Below, in pieces: positions 49,406 to 58,496 of a stretch of 64,000 bases of DNA. The DNA is taken from NCBI GenBank assembly GCA_025559845.1, contig CP048469.1, positions 1-64,000 of the forward strand, in the 5' to 3' direction. Every line of letters starts with the position of its first letter. Position 1 is the first letter of the stretch. Under the pieces are notes generated by a model. The model did no database searches, had not been told where the DNA came from, and saw only the letters and a list, made by a program, of their open reading frames with translations. The translations under genes and the position numbers were made by a program. Origin of the DNA: Agrobacterium tumefaciens (GTDB taxonomy: Bacteria > Pseudomonadota > Alphaproteobacteria > Rhizobiales > Rhizobiaceae).

Positions 49406-51736
49406 ATGCTCAATTTCAAAGTGAGGTCGCTTGCGACCAAGCTGATCCTTGTGACTGGCTGTGCAATAACCGCTGTTCTGGTCGCATCCAATTCCTTCCT
49501 CATTTCCCAGACCAGTGATCGCGTCCACTCCCTGACGATGGATCAGGCCAATACCGAGGCGCGGGCGATTGCAAGCGTCATCGCGGCCGACGTCGGCGAA
49601 TTGGGAAGTGCTGCCCGCTCCATGGCGGGCGTAATCGGGAGAGCTCACGAAGCCAAGTCGATGGATCGTCCGGGCATCGTCAATGTGCTCAAGGCGAATG
49701 TCGAGCAGAACGCTTTCGCATTCGGAAGCTGGTTCTGCGAGCAGATTGGCCTGTTTGACGGCCAGACGACCGAGATTGCCAACAGACCTGAACTCGGCAC
49801 CAACGAAAATGGCGCCTTTGCTCCCTACTGGTCGAAGACACAGAAGGGGGAAATCCAGTTCTCTACATTCAAGAACGACTATACGGCGGAGTGGTATTCG
49901 CTCGTCGCCAAGACTGGGAAAGGCGCGATTACGCAGCCTTATCTGGCCGAAGGTACGGATGTCCCCACAACCATGACCTCGCTTGCCTATCCGGTCATGT
50001 CCGGTGGCAAGATGATCGGCGTTGCGGGTGTCGATATTTCGCTCTCGTCCCTCTCACAGAAGCTTGGCGCATTGCGCCCGTTTGAAACCGGTCGTGTGAC
50101 CCTCGTTTCTCAAGGTGGACAGTGGCTCGTGCCACCGACGCCGGAGCTGAACATGAAGGCCTATGACGGCGAAGGGGCAGGCACCGTTCAGGCCGCCATC
50201 ACTTCCGGCAAGCAGGGGTTGATTGAAAATCTGGGCCTCGATACCGATACACCCTACAACCGTCTCGTCTATCCGTTTGCGGTGCCGGGGCTCAATGCCA
50301 CCTGGGTCGTTCTGGTGGATGTTCCTCATCAGGCTCTCAACGCCCCGGTGCATGAGCAGACTTACATGATGATTGTCGGCGCGCTCGTTATCCTCGCTGC
50401 CGTCATCATGGCGCTCTACTTTGCTGTCCGCCACTTCGTCCGCAATCCACTTGCCGCTCTGGTCTCCGATGTCAAAACGCTGAGCGAGGGTCGTTATGAC
50501 GTTCCCGTGTCAGGTCAGGAACGTACCGACGAGACGGGCGCTGTCGCATCTGCGCTGGAAGGGTTCCGGGCCAAACTTGCCGGAATCCGCGAAGTCGAGG
50601 CAGAGGCGGCGACACAGCGTGGGAATGCGGAATCCGAGCGCCAGCGGTCCGAGATGGAGCGCAATGAGAACAATCGGATGCAGCAGCACATCGTTGCGGT
50701 ACTCGGTTCCGGCCTTAATGCGCTTTCCAACGGCAATCTTACCTATCGCATCAAGGAAGAGTTTCCCGGCGAATACGAGAAGCTGCGCAGTGACTTCAAT
50801 TCCGCGCTCGCGAGCCTCGAGGAAACGGTTGCGACGGTCAACGCAACGGTCGTCAGTATCGGAAATGGCACAGGCGAAATCACCCGCGCCGCAAGCGATC
50901 TGTCGCACCGCACAGAACAGCAGGCTGCAAGCCTTGAAGAGACCGCTGCTGCCCTCAACGAGTTGACGGCTCAAGTCAATTCCAGTGCCGAAAACGCCGC
51001 ACAGGCGGCAGGTGCGGTCAGCCATGCCTGTGACGATGCCGGCAAATCCGGTGCCGTCGTACAACAGGCTGTCAATTCCATGGAAGGCATCGCCCAGTCT
51101 TCGCAGGAAATTTCCCGTATCATCGGTGTCATCGATGAGATTGCATTCCAGACCAACCTTCTGGCTCTGAATGCGGGCGTGGAAGCAGCGCGTGCCGGGG
51201 AAGCAGGCAAGGGCTTCGCCGTTGTTGCGCAGGAAGTGCGTGAACTGGCACAACGTTCCGCGACGGCCGCCAAGGAAATCAAGGCGCTCATCAATACCTC
51301 TTCGACGCAGGTCGGTGAAGGCGTGGAACTCGTTGGCCGCGCTGGCGAAACGATGAAGAAGATTGCCGATCAGGTCATGCAGATCAATCATCTGATCCGG
51401 CAGATTTCCGCCTCTGCGAGCGAACAGGCCGTTGGTCTCAAGGAGATCAACGCAGCCGTCAACCAGATGGATCAGGTCACTCAGCAGAACGCGGCCATGG
51501 TAGAAGAGACCACGGCAGCGAGCGTCACGCTGAATGGCGAGGCGGAGAGCCTGAAAACCCTGGTTGCAGGTTTTGAAGTCTCCGGCAGCCGATCCGGCCA
51601 GCAGCTGCGAAATGTTGCGGCCGTCATGCGGACGCCTGCGGCGCCTGTCGCGGCGCAAACCCGCACTACGCCTCGTGCCCGTCCACAGACACATGGTGCA
51701 AATGCGCTTGCTCAGGACGACTGGACGGAATTCTGA
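49406..51736 (+). CDS. Methyl-accepting chemotaxis protein with dCache-type sensor
   Basis: Membrane chemoreceptor of 776 residues: TM1 about 11-33, a periplasmic sensor of about 285 residues that looks like a double Cache domain (motif-like [19 protein letters not shown] and [13 protein letters not shown]), TM2 about 321-345, HAMP, a linker coiled coil, and the conserved signalling tip [31 protein letters not shown]. It ends in DDWTEF, resembling the xWxxF tether that binds CheR in other receptors. The ATG at 49406 has GAGG five bases upstream. The ligand cannot be told. No che genes are nearby. Confidence 0.93.
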   Translation: MLNFKVRSLATKLILVTGCAITAVLVASNSFLISQTSDRVHSLTMDQANTEARAIASVIAADVGELGSAARSMAGVIGRAHEAKSMDRPGIVNVLKANVEQNAFAFGSWFCEQIGLFDGQTTEIANRPELGTNENGAFAPYWSKTQKGEIQFSTFKNDYTAEWYSLVAKTGKGAITQPYLAEGTDVPTTMTSLAYPVMSGGKMIGVAGVDISLSSLSQKLGALRPFETGRVTLVSQGGQWLVPPTPELNMKAYDGEGAGTVQAAITSGKQGLIENLGLDTDTPYNRLVYPFAVPGLNATWVVLVDVPHQALNAPVHEQTYMMIVGALVILAAVIMALYFAVRHFVRNPLAALVSDVKTLSEGRYDVPVSGQERTDETGAVASALEGFRAKLAGIREVEAEAATQRGNAESERQRSEMERNENNRMQQHIVAVLGSGLNALSNGNLTYRIKEEFPGEYEKLRSDFNSALASLEETVATVNATVVSIGNGTGEITRAASDLSHRTEQQAASLEETAAALNELTAQVNSSAENAAQAAGAVSHACDDAGKSGAVVQQAVNSMEGIAQSSQEISRIIGVIDEIAFQTNLLALNAGVEAARAGEAGKGFAVVAQEVRELAQRSATAAKEIKALINTSSTQVGEGVELVGRAGETMKKIADQVMQINHLIRQISASASEQAVGLKEINAAVNQMDQVTQQNAAMVEETTAASVTLNGEAESLKTLVAGFEVSGSRSGQQLRNVAAVMRTPAAPVAAQTRTTPRARPQTHGANALAQDDWTEF

Positions 51737-51751
51737 ACCGTCTTTTCATTT

Positions 51752-51787
51752 AGAAAAGGCCGCCGAGATTCTCGGCGGCCTTTTTTG
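51752..51787. terminator. Bidirectional terminator between chemoreceptor and nucleoside hydrolase
   Basis: AAGGCCGCCGAG (51756-51767), loop att, CTCGGCGGCCTT (51771-51782), flanked by A and T runs: a perfect 12-base stem. Confidence 0.93.
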
Positions 51788-51804
51788 TTTTTTACCAGAG
51801 CTGG

Positions 51805-52749
51805 TTAGAGGCGCGCGAAACGCTCGGTCAACAACTCGAAGAATCCATCGGAATCGACGTTGCGGATCACCAGGGCATTGGGCTCACGTTCGGTCACCCG
51901 CCACCAGTCAACAACCGTCATGCCCATGGTGAGCTCGGAGTTGACCTCGATCTCCACATTGCAGTCACGCCCCTGGAACAATTCAGGTTTCAGAAGGTAG
52001 GCAATGACGCTTGGGTCGTGCAACGGGCCGCCGTCAGAACCATATTTTTCGACGTCGAAACGCTCGAAGAATTCCAGCATCTCCGCCATGGCAATTGCCG
52101 GCTTGGTGCCGATATCGTGAATGCGGGCAACACGGTCTTTCGTCGTTAGAAGCTTGTGTGTCACGTCGAGCGGCATCATGACGATCGGAATGCCTGAGCG
52201 GAAGACGATGTCAGCGGCCTGCGGGTCGACGTAGATGTTGAATTCAGCGGCCGGAGTGATGTTGCCACCTTCAAAGAAGCCGCCTCCCATCATCACCAGT
52301 TCCTTGACGCGCCCGGCAATTTCCGGTGCCTTCTGTAGCGCCAGCGCGACGTTGGTCAAAGCGCCCAGTGTGCAAAGCGTCACGGTTCCGGCCGGTTCGC
52401 GCAGCAGCGTCTCGATCATGAAGTCGACGGCGTGCTGCGTTTGTGCAGCCATCGTCGGCTCATCGAGAACCGGACCATCAAGTCCCGTATTGCCGTGAAC
52501 GTGTTCGGCAGTGATCGGCTTGCGCACCAGCGGCTTTTCCGCGCCCTCGTAGACGGGGATGTCGGTTCGGTTGCACAACTCGCAGATGATGCGAATATTG
52601 CGACTGGTCAACTTCAGCGGAACATTGCCCGCAACCGCACAGAGCCCGAGAATTTCCATTTCGTCCGGACTGGCGAAGGCAAGCATGATTGCTGCGGCAT
52701 CGTCCTGACCAGGGTCTGTGTCTATGATGATTTTTCTGCGTTCTGCCAT
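51805..52749 (-). CDS. Inosine-uridine preferring nucleoside hydrolase family protein
   Basis: Calcium-dependent N-ribohydrolase that splits nucleosides into base and ribose. The 314-residue protein has the calcium-binding N-terminal DTDPGQDDAAAIMLA, the TLGALTNVALAL motif, the VMMGGGFFEGGNITPAAEFN segment and the C-terminal LHDPSVIAYLL. The frame is open to 52806 but the family starts at the ATG at 52749 (MAERRKIIIDTDPG). No transporter gene is adjacent. Divergent from hsp20. Confidence 0.93.
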   Translation of the reverse strand: MAERRKIIIDTDPGQDDAAAIMLAFASPDEMEILGLCAVAGNVPLKLTSRNIRIICELCNRTDIPVYEGAEKPLVRKPITAEHVHGNTGLDGPVLDEPTMAAQTQHAVDFMIETLLREPAGTVTLCTLGALTNVALALQKAPEIAGRVKELVMMGGGFFEGGNITPAAEFNIYVDPQAADIVFRSGIPIVMMPLDVTHKLLTTKDRVARIHDIGTKPAIAMAEMLEFFERFDVEKYGSDGGPLHDPSVIAYLLKPELFQGRDCNVEIEVNSELTMGMTVVDWWRVTEREPNALVIRNVDSDGFFELLTERFARL

Positions 52750-52834
52750 TTTTTCCGCCTTTGGAGGTAAGGCGCTTTTGTCGAGCGGCAGACGCGCACT
52801 TGTCAAGTCTCAATGCTTGGGGTGCGCACGCTGT

Positions 52835-52864
52835 CTTGCGTTTTGCTGTTCGCATTCCCATATT
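52835..52864 (+). promoter_or_regulatory. Sigma-32 (RpoH) type heat-shock promoter of hsp20
   Basis: CTTGCG (52835-52840) and TCCCATAT (52856-52863), with 18 bases between CTTG and CCCATAT. This closely follows the heat-shock consensus (CTTGAA / CCCCATNT). It predicts a start near 52870 and a 5' leader of about 74 bases. Confidence 0.7.
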
Positions 52865-52870
52865 GCTTTA

Positions 52871-52943
52871 GCCGATCAATTCAATCGGCAAGGTTGCCGG
52901 TTTCGGGGCCGAAAACGTCGCTTGGTTGCAAGGACAGATCGAA
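52871..52943 (+). promoter_or_regulatory. ROSE-type RNA thermometer in the hsp20 leader
   Basis: Hairpin 1: GCCGAT/ATCGGC (52871-52889). The 3' hairpin pairs GTCGCTT (52917-52923) with AAGGAC (52930-52935), the Shine-Dalgarno region, leaving one G bulged. The segment UCGCU (52918-52922) is the ROSE signature U(U/C)GCU opposite the SD. The hsp20 ATG follows 9 bases after AGGA. ROSE elements control small heat-shock genes in rhizobia and Agrobacterium. Confidence 0.72.
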
Positions 52944-53375
52944 ATGAGCCGCATGACGCCATTCACTCACCCGCTTCTGCTGGGTTTCGATGCCATGGAG
53001 AAAACGCTTGAGCGCATGGCAAAAGCCAACGACGGCTATCCCCCCTATAATGTCGAACGCCTGCAGGGCAATGAGGTGACACCGGAACGCCTGCGCATCA
53101 CCATAGCGGTTGCTGGTTTTTCGGAAGATGATCTCGATGTGAGCACGGCGGACAACCAGCTTATCATTCGTGGTCGACAACAGGATCAGGAAAAGGACAA
53201 GCGCGATTTTCTCTATCGCGGTATCGCTGCACGGCAGTTCCAGCGCGTTTTCGTACTGGCTGACGGTATGCAGGTGAAAGACGCGAGCTTGCGCAACGGC
53301 CTTCTCTTCATCGATCTCGTTCGCCCGGAAATCTCCAACGTAGTGAAGAAAATTAATATTTCCGTCTCAAAGTAG
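52944..53375 (+). CDS. Small heat-shock protein (Hsp20/alpha-crystallin family)
   Basis: Holdase chaperone that binds unfolding proteins. 143 residues with a short N-terminal arm (MSRMTPFTHPLLLGFDAMEKTLERM), the alpha-crystallin domain about 35-125 (ITIAVAGFSEDDLDVSTADNQLIIRG; RGIAARQFQRVFVLADGMQVKDASLRNGLLFIDL) and a C-terminal tail. It resembles IbpA-like class A proteins. The ATG at 52944 fits the SD AAGGA; an upstream ATG at 52926 lies inside the thermometer hairpin. Agrobacterium small Hsp genes with ROSE plus sigma-32 are known. DUF1150 follows after 53 bases. Confidence 0.94.
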   Translation: MSRMTPFTHPLLLGFDAMEKTLERMAKANDGYPPYNVERLQGNEVTPERLRITIAVAGFSEDDLDVSTADNQLIIRGRQQDQEKDKRDFLYRGIAARQFQRVFVLADGMQVKDASLRNGLLFIDLVRPEISNVVKKINISVSK

Positions 53376-53428
53376 AACGTGAACGCCGGATTCGGACTTT
53401 CGTACGGTGTGAAGAAGGAGGCTGAAAT

Positions 53429-53686
53429 ATGCTTTTGAAAGAAGCGCATGCGCGCCTTACCCAGTCTCAGCTCGCCCATATTGGCGAAGGAGAAGTGGGA
53501 TATATCCGCAAAATTCGGGCTGAAGACGTCAGCCGCTGTTTCCCGGAGGCGCCGGATCTTGATCCGCAGCTCGATCTCTGGGCGCTGTTTGGCGCGGATG
53601 GTACGCCGATCCTTTTGACTGACAATCGTTCCAGCACCTTCTTCAAGGCGGCTGAAGACGAGCTGACCACCGTCAGCCTGCATTAA
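53429..53686 (+). CDS. DUF1150 family protein
   Basis: Small soluble 85-residue protein with the family core DLDPQLDLWALFGADGTPILLTDNR. DUF1150 genes sit directly after hsp20 genes in many alphaproteobacteria, so a role linked to the small heat-shock protein or its expression is suspected, but no function is established. The ATG is preceded by AAGGAGG. It probably shares the hsp20 heat-shock transcript and ends in a bidirectional terminator. Confidence 0.85.
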   Translation: MLLKEAHARLTQSQLAHIGEGEVGYIRKIRAEDVSRCFPEAPDLDPQLDLWALFGADGTPILLTDNRSSTFFKAAEDELTTVSLH

Positions 53687-53744
53687 AGCGCCAGACGCTT
53701 TACCACCGATTACGTTCAGATTTCTGGCGGTACGTTGGAAATTG

Positions 53745-53771
53745 AAAAGCCCGCCTTGTGAGCGGGCTTTG
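53745..53771. terminator. Bidirectional terminator between DUF1150 and the EF-hand gene
   Basis: AAAGCCCGC (53746-53754), loop cttgtga, GCGGGCTTT (53762-53770): a perfect 9-base stem between convergent genes. Confidence 0.85.
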
Positions 53772-53782
53772 TCGTCTGTGGC

Positions 53783-54382
53783 TTAGAGGAACGGGCGGTC
53801 CGGCATGTCGTCGATCGAGATGACGCCGTCCTTGTTTCGGTCGAGACGTTCAAACATTTTCTGGCCAGCGCCGGTGAATTCGGTTTTGCTGAGCTGACCG
53901 TTTTCGTCGGTGTCGGCCATGCGGATCAGCGCAAAGCCTGCACCCTTGCCGCCGTGTTTGCCCCAACCGTGATGGCCGAAACGACCACCCTGTTCGCGTT
54001 CCGCATGGTGTTCAGGACGCTTGTCGTCCGCCTTGGCGTTTTCGCGCTCAGGGCGCGGGTGCGCGGCGCGGAATGCTTCCATTTTCGCCTGACGGTATTC
54101 GCGCATTTCCTTGGGCGTGACGGTGCCGTCCTTGTCCTTGTCAAGTTCGGCGAACAGACCATCCTGGCGGGCGGCGAACTCTTCCTTGGAGATCTTTCCG
54201 TCCTTGTTGGTATCGGCAACCTTCAGCAGATGAACGAAGGCCGCTTCCTGGCGGATCGGCATGCGGTCACCGGGGCCTTTGCCCGGAGCGGGTGGAGCGG
54301 CAAAACTCGTCGTGACGGCGGTACCGAGAATGAGGGCTGCGCCGAGAGCAGAGAGGGTGATGTTGCGTTTTGATGTCGTCAT
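53783..54382 (-). CDS. Exported EF-hand calcium-binding protein
   Basis: 199-residue protein with a signal peptide (MTTSKRNITLSALGAALILG... ending near SFA, about residue 28) and four EF-hand loops: DTNKDGKISKEE, DKDKDGTVTPKE, DTDENGQLSKTE and DRNKDGVISIDD, arranged in two pairs separated by a His/Glu/Arg-rich linker. Likely a periplasmic calcium-binding protein; the partner is not known. The ATG at 54382 has AAGGAAGAC upstream; the frame is open to 54445 without family support. Confidence 0.9.
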   Translation of the reverse strand: MTTSKRNITLSALGAALILGTAVTTSFAAPPAPGKGPGDRMPIRQEAAFVHLLKVADTNKDGKISKEEFAARQDGLFAELDKDKDGTVTPKEMREYRQAKMEAFRAAHPRPERENAKADDKRPEHHAEREQGGRFGHHGWGKHGGKGAGFALIRMADTDENGQLSKTEFTGAGQKMFERLDRNKDGVISIDDMPDRPFL

Positions 54383-54494
54383 AACCTTGTCTTCCTTTGG
54401 TGTGTCCCTGAAGAGAAGGTAGTGGCGGGCTGGCCCGCCTGCCACTTAAACATCCGTAAGGTGGATGAAGAAGTCGTAATGTTTTACTGCAGCA

Positions 54495-55217
54495 CTATTT
54501 TGCTGGCGCCCGTTTGTCCGTCGTCAGGCCGGTCAGAAATCCGGTCAGATCGTCGGTAATGTAGTCGATGTGTTCATCAGTCTCCGCCGGAATTTCCCAA
54601 CGCTCCATGATGACGCCTTCAAGGTTCGACGGGACAAGCAGAACCGTTTTCATACCAAGCGTTTTCGGGGCGACGAGATTGCGAGGCAGGTCCTCGAACA
54701 TGGCCGCGCGTTTCGTGTCGAGCTTTGCGAGTGCTGCGAACTTTTCATAGGTAGCGCTCGCGGGTTTCGGCAGATATCCCGCCGCGACGATATCGAAAAT
54801 ATCCTCGAAATTATCGAGGATTCCGAGTGCTCCTGCTGCAGCCTGGGCATGCTTGACGCTGCCATTTGTCAGGATGAACTTGCGACCGGGCAATGCCTTG
54901 ATGGCATCGCCGAGTTCCGGATGAGGCTGTAGTGCCGAATAGTCGATGGCATGCGCACGCTCCAGAAACTCATCCGGGCTGATGCCGTAGTGGATCATCA
55001 GGCCCTGCAGTGTCGTTCCGTGCTCGTGGTAATAACGCTTCTGCAAGGCACGTGCTTCGTCAGTGTCGAGTTGCAGCAACTCGGCGACATAAGCGGTCAT
55101 GTTGCGATCAATCTGTGAAAACAGATTGATGTGATGCGGGTAGAGCGTGTTGTCGAGATCGAAGACCCATTCTGTGACATGGGAGAAATCGGGCAGGTTT
55201 TTCGGCTTCTTGTCCAT
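54495..55217 (-). CDS. HAD-family pyrimidine 5'-nucleotidase
   Basis: HAD hydrolase of 240 residues with motif I DLDNTLYP, motif II LTNGS and motif IV region FEDLPRNL. The TIGR01993-type (Pyr-5-nucltdase) pattern predicts dephosphorylation of pyrimidine nucleoside monophosphates. The frame is open to 55364, but the N-terminal family residues begin at the ATG at 55217 (MDKKPKNLPDFSHVTEWVFDL). Divergent from the EamA transporter gene. Confidence 0.88.
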   Translation of the reverse strand: MDKKPKNLPDFSHVTEWVFDLDNTLYPHHINLFSQIDRNMTAYVAELLQLDTDEARALQKRYYHEHGTTLQGLMIHYGISPDEFLERAHAIDYSALQPHPELGDAIKALPGRKFILTNGSVKHAQAAAGALGILDNFEDIFDIVAAGYLPKPASATYEKFAALAKLDTKRAAMFEDLPRNLVAPKTLGMKTVLLVPSNLEGVIMERWEIPAETDEHIDYITDDLTGFLTGLTTDKRAPAK

Positions 55218-55323
55218 CGTTGTTTTATGCAACGGCTTGGGCCGAAAGAAAATCAAAAAAGCAGGCCAGATTTCCGCTTTCCCGACCTTGGGTGCCCTTG
55301 CCTCGCATGCTAGCGCATTGTCC

Positions 55324-56226
55324 ATGGAACTCTGGATACCCATCACCATCGCTGCAGCTTTCATGCAGAACCTGCGCTCTGCCCTGCAGAAGCACTTGCA
55401 ATCGTCGCTCGGAACGCGCGGCGCCAGTTTCGTCCGCTTTGGTTACGGCTTTCCGCTGGCAATTCTCTATGTGGTCTTTTTGCGCTTCGGCTTGGGAGAG
55501 ATGTTCCCAACCTTCAGCACCGGTTTTTTCGTATGGGCTGTGATCGGCGGATTGGCGCAGATCTTTGCGACCATGATGCTTGTGCATCTTTTTTCGCTGC
55601 GCAATTTTGCTGTCGGCACGGCCTACTCCAAAACGGAGCCGGTGCAGGCGGCGCTTTTCGGATTCATACTGTTGGGTGAGAAGCTGACGACGGGATCTGT
55701 TATCGCTATCGTGGTTGGCGTCATCGGGGTGATGATTATTTCCATGGCGCGCATGCCTCTGTCCTGGCGCAACATCGCCGTCGCGATGACCAGTCGTACG
55801 GCTCTTCTCGGCATCGCCTCCGGCGGCGTTTTTGGCATTTCAGCCGTAGCCTATCGAAGTGCGTCGCTGTCTCTGGAAGGAGCCGGTCCCATCATGTCCG
55901 CGGCGGTTACGCTTGCCTGCGTGACCACGTTCCAGACAGCATTCATGCTGGTCTGGATGCTTTGGAAAGACAAAGGCGAAATAGTGCAGGTCCTTGTCAC
56001 ATGGCGCTCATCGGCGCTTGTCGGGATGGCAGGCGTTCTGGGATCGGCCTGCTGGTTCACGGCCATGACATTGCAACAGGTGGCCTACGTTCGTGCGCTG
56101 GGCCAGATTGAACTGGTCTTCACCTTCATGGCGTCATGGTTCCTGTTTCGCGAACGCATCAATGTCATGGAGGCCGGAGGATGCCTGTTGATCGTCACAG
56201 GCATCCTCGGTTTGCTGTTCTGGTAG
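55324..56226 (+). CDS. DMT (EamA) family transporter
   Basis: About ten transmembrane helices in two EamA repeats (about 1-140 and 150-300), 300 residues, with the family TEPVQAALFGFILLGEKL and ALGQIELVFTFMASWFLFRERI segments at the ends of the repeats. Drug/metabolite transporter; substrate unknown. The ATG at 55324 (MELWIPITIAAAFMQNLRSALQKHLQ) is the family start; the frame is open upstream but that part overlaps the divergent nucleotidase gene. Converges on argB. Confidence 0.9.
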   Translation: MELWIPITIAAAFMQNLRSALQKHLQSSLGTRGASFVRFGYGFPLAILYVVFLRFGLGEMFPTFSTGFFVWAVIGGLAQIFATMMLVHLFSLRNFAVGTAYSKTEPVQAALFGFILLGEKLTTGSVIAIVVGVIGVMIISMARMPLSWRNIAVAMTSRTALLGIASGGVFGISAVAYRSASLSLEGAGPIMSAAVTLACVTTFQTAFMLVWMLWKDKGEIVQVLVTWRSSALVGMAGVLGSACWFTAMTLQQVAYVRALGQIELVFTFMASWFLFRERINVMEAGGCLLIVTGILGLLFW

Positions 56227-56274
56227 AAGCGCGCGCTGATCTCGTCACGCTCAACAATAAACGAACGTTCCCTA

Positions 56275-57162
56275 TCAGGGAACGATGAGCGTGCCTGCGC
56301 CGCCTTCGGTGAAGATTTCCAGCAGAACGGAGTGCGAGGCCTTGCCGTTCAGAATGACTACACCCTGGACGCCCGCCTTGATGGCGTCGATGCAGGTTTC
56401 GACCTTGGGGATCATGCCACCGGAAATCGTGCCATCCTTGATGAGCGCACGGGCCTGCGACACCGTCAGTTCCTTGATGAGTTCCTTGTTCTTGTCGAGA
56501 ACGCCGGGCACGTCGGTGAGGAACAGCAGACGCGTTGCATTCAATGCTCCGGCAATGGCGCCCGCAAAGGTGTCGGCGTTGATGTTGTAGGTCGCGCCGT
56601 CACGGCCCGGAGCAACCGGTGCGATGACAGGGATCATTTCTGATTTTGCCAGAAGGTCGAGCAGGGTGCGGTCGACCTCGACGACTTCACCAACGAAACC
56701 GAGATCGAGAACGCGCTCGATGTTGGAATCTGGATCGATCACCGTCTTTTTTGCCTTTTCGGCGAACACCATGTTGCCGTCCTTGCCGCAGAGGCCTATT
56801 GCCCACTCACCGGTCTGGTTGATGAGGGCAACGATCTCCTTGTTGATGGAACCGGCAAGAACCATCTCGACGATCTCGACGGTCTTGGCGTCGGTAACGC
56901 GCAAGCCACCTTCAAATTTCGATTCGATACCCATCTTGTTCAGCATGGCGCCGATCTGCGGGCCGCCGCCGTGAACGACGATCGGGTTCACGCCAGACTG
57001 CTTCAGCAAGGCAATATCTTCCGCAAAAGCTTTTCCGAGCGTGGCGTCGCCCATGGCGTGGCCGCCATATTTTACGACGATGGTCTTGTTCTCGTATCGC
57101 TGCATGAAGGGCAAAGCCTGTGCAAGCAGCCGCGCCTGTGTTTCGCTTTCGGAAGCAGTCAT
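56275..57162 (-). CDS. argB: Acetylglutamate kinase
   Basis: Second step of arginine synthesis: phosphorylates N-acetylglutamate; arginine feedback and PII control are known in the family. The 295-residue amino acid kinase fold has KYGGHAMGD near residue 35, [13 protein letters not shown] near 62-74 and [14 protein letters not shown] near the C-terminus. An N-terminal helix of about 25 residues as in arginine-sensitive hexameric forms is present. Not adjacent to other arg genes. It converges with the DMT transporter. Confidence 0.97.
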   Translation of the reverse strand: MTASESETQARLLAQALPFMQRYENKTIVVKYGGHAMGDATLGKAFAEDIALLKQSGVNPIVVHGGGPQIGAMLNKMGIESKFEGGLRVTDAKTVEIVEMVLAGSINKEIVALINQTGEWAIGLCGKDGNMVFAEKAKKTVIDPDSNIERVLDLGFVGEVVEVDRTLLDLLAKSEMIPVIAPVAPGRDGATYNINADTFAGAIAGALNATRLLFLTDVPGVLDKNKELIKELTVSQARALIKDGTISGGMIPKVETCIDAIKAGVQGVVILNGKASHSVLLEIFTEGGAGTLIVP

Positions 57163-57251
57163 GAAAAAACCCCGGTCTGTAATTGCGGCCTTCAGATCGT
57201 CACCACGACCTGGAACCTCTCAACGCTCTAAAGCAAGTTTTTGACGGATGA

Positions 57252-57271
57252 AATAACGGCCGGGCGTTATT
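57252..57271. repeat. Inverted repeat upstream of the anti-sigma-like gene
   Basis: AATAACG (57252-57258), 6-base spacer, CGTTATT (57265-57271). The hexamer ATAACG recurs at about 57333 and 57391 in the same 289-base gap between argB and the next gene. No convincing promoter pair was seen. Confidence 0.4.
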
Positions 57272-57451
57272 GTGGCGATGGAGCGTAAAATTCTGACCGA
57301 GCCTGCGGTTCGACGCGTAATATGATTGACATATAACGCCAATCGGACCAGCCTTGTCCGTGGAAGGGGAGGGGTTATTCAGCGGGGCGACAGATAACGC
57401 TGCCCGTCGCGACGCTGCGGCGGCCTGAACGACCGAGGAGTTCGAAAACAT

Positions 57452-57829
57452 ATGACGGTCCCGGATCGAGACAAGCGGAGTGGCCTGCGAGACGAAGTTC
57501 TCGCTGGCGAATACGTGTTGGGCGTCTTGCCTCCGGACGATATGGCGGAACTTGAAAGACGTGTCGGAAGCGACCGTCAATTTGCGGCGATGGTCAAACG
57601 CTGGCAGGAAAATCTGGCAGAAACCGCATATCGGGAAAAAGCCGCGATCGCCGTTCTGTTGAAGGATGATCCGGTTCGGCAAAAGCTTGTGTCCAGAGGG
57701 ATGCCAAGCGGCAAGCGTGCGATGCTCGCTGCCATTTTGACCGAGGTCTGGAACTCGGTCCGGTTCTGGCGCCTGTTGGCGCTGACGGCGATGCTGTGGA
57801 CCGCCGTCCTGCTTTTCTCAATCGCCTGA
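57452..57829 (+). CDS. Anti-sigma factor-like (RskA/ZAS N-terminal) membrane protein, short
   Basis: 125 residues. The N-terminal part (about 12-60, LAGEYVLGVLPPDDMAELERRV) matches the cytoplasmic domain of RskA-type anti-sigma-K factors that bind ECF sigma factors; then a basic linker and one transmembrane helix (about 105-123) at the very end. The usual periplasmic RskA domain of about 100 residues is absent, and there is no room for it before the convergent engB stop at 57843. No sigma-factor gene is adjacent. GAGGAG precedes the ATG. It may be a reduced regulator or a remnant. Confidence 0.7.
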   Translation: MTVPDRDKRSGLRDEVLAGEYVLGVLPPDDMAELERRVGSDRQFAAMVKRWQENLAETAYREKAAIAVLLKDDPVRQKLVSRGMPSGKRAMLAAILTEVWNSVRFWRLLALTAMLWTAVLLFSIA

Positions 57830-57842
57830 TGCGTGGCGTTTC

Positions 57843-58496
57843 TTAGAGAGTGACCGTTCTCACGATCTCGGCGCGCAACGCATCGAGACCAGAGGATTTT
57901 TCCGATGAGGTCGCCAGCACTTCCGGGTAGGCGGCAGGGCGCTTGCGAATTTTTTCCAGCGTTTCGTTGATGAGACGCGGGATACCGGCTTCCTTGATCT
58001 TGTCGGTCTTGGTCAGCACGATCTGGTAGGATACCGCTGCCTTGTCGAGAAGGCTCAGGACCTCTTCGTCGTTCTTTTTGACGCCATGACGGGAATCGAT
58101 CAGCACATAGACGCGCTTCAGGGTCGCGCGGCCGCGCAGATAGTCGAAGACCAGCTTCGTCCAGGCGTCGACTTGATCCTTCGGCGCCTGTGCGTAACCA
58201 TAGCCTGGCATGTCGACCAGCGCCATGGGCGGCAGGTCGCCAGCTTCGCCGGAATAGCCTTCAGGGACGAAGTAGTTCAGTTCCTGTGTACGGCCCGGTG
58301 TATTCGACGTCCGGGCAAGACCCTTGTGGCCAACCAACGCATTGATGAGCGAGGATTTGCCGACATTGGAGCGGCCTGCAAAGGCGATCTCCGGCGGTCC
58401 CTCGGGCGGCAGGAATTTCATCGCGGGCACGCCGCGAATGAAAATCCAGGGACGCCCGAACAGGGGCTTTTCGTTGGCCACGCCGGTCTGCGTCAT
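57843..58496 (-). CDS. yihA: Ribosome biogenesis GTPase YihA/YsxC (EngB)
   Basis: Essential-type GTPase for 50S subunit assembly. The 217-residue protein has G1 [10 protein letters not shown]3 DMPGYGYA and G4 TKTDK motifs. It overlaps the yidC stop by 4 bases and is the last gene of rpmH-rnpA-yidC-engB. Confidence 0.97.
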   Translation of the reverse strand: MTQTGVANEKPLFGRPWIFIRGVPAMKFLPPEGPPEIAFAGRSNVGKSSLINALVGHKGLARTSNTPGRTQELNYFVPEGYSGEAGDLPPMALVDMPGYGYAQAPKDQVDAWTKLVFDYLRGRATLKRVYVLIDSRHGVKKNDEEVLSLLDKAAVSYQIVLTKTDKIKEAGIPRLINETLEKIRKRPAAYPEVLATSSEKSSGLDALRAEIVRTVTL

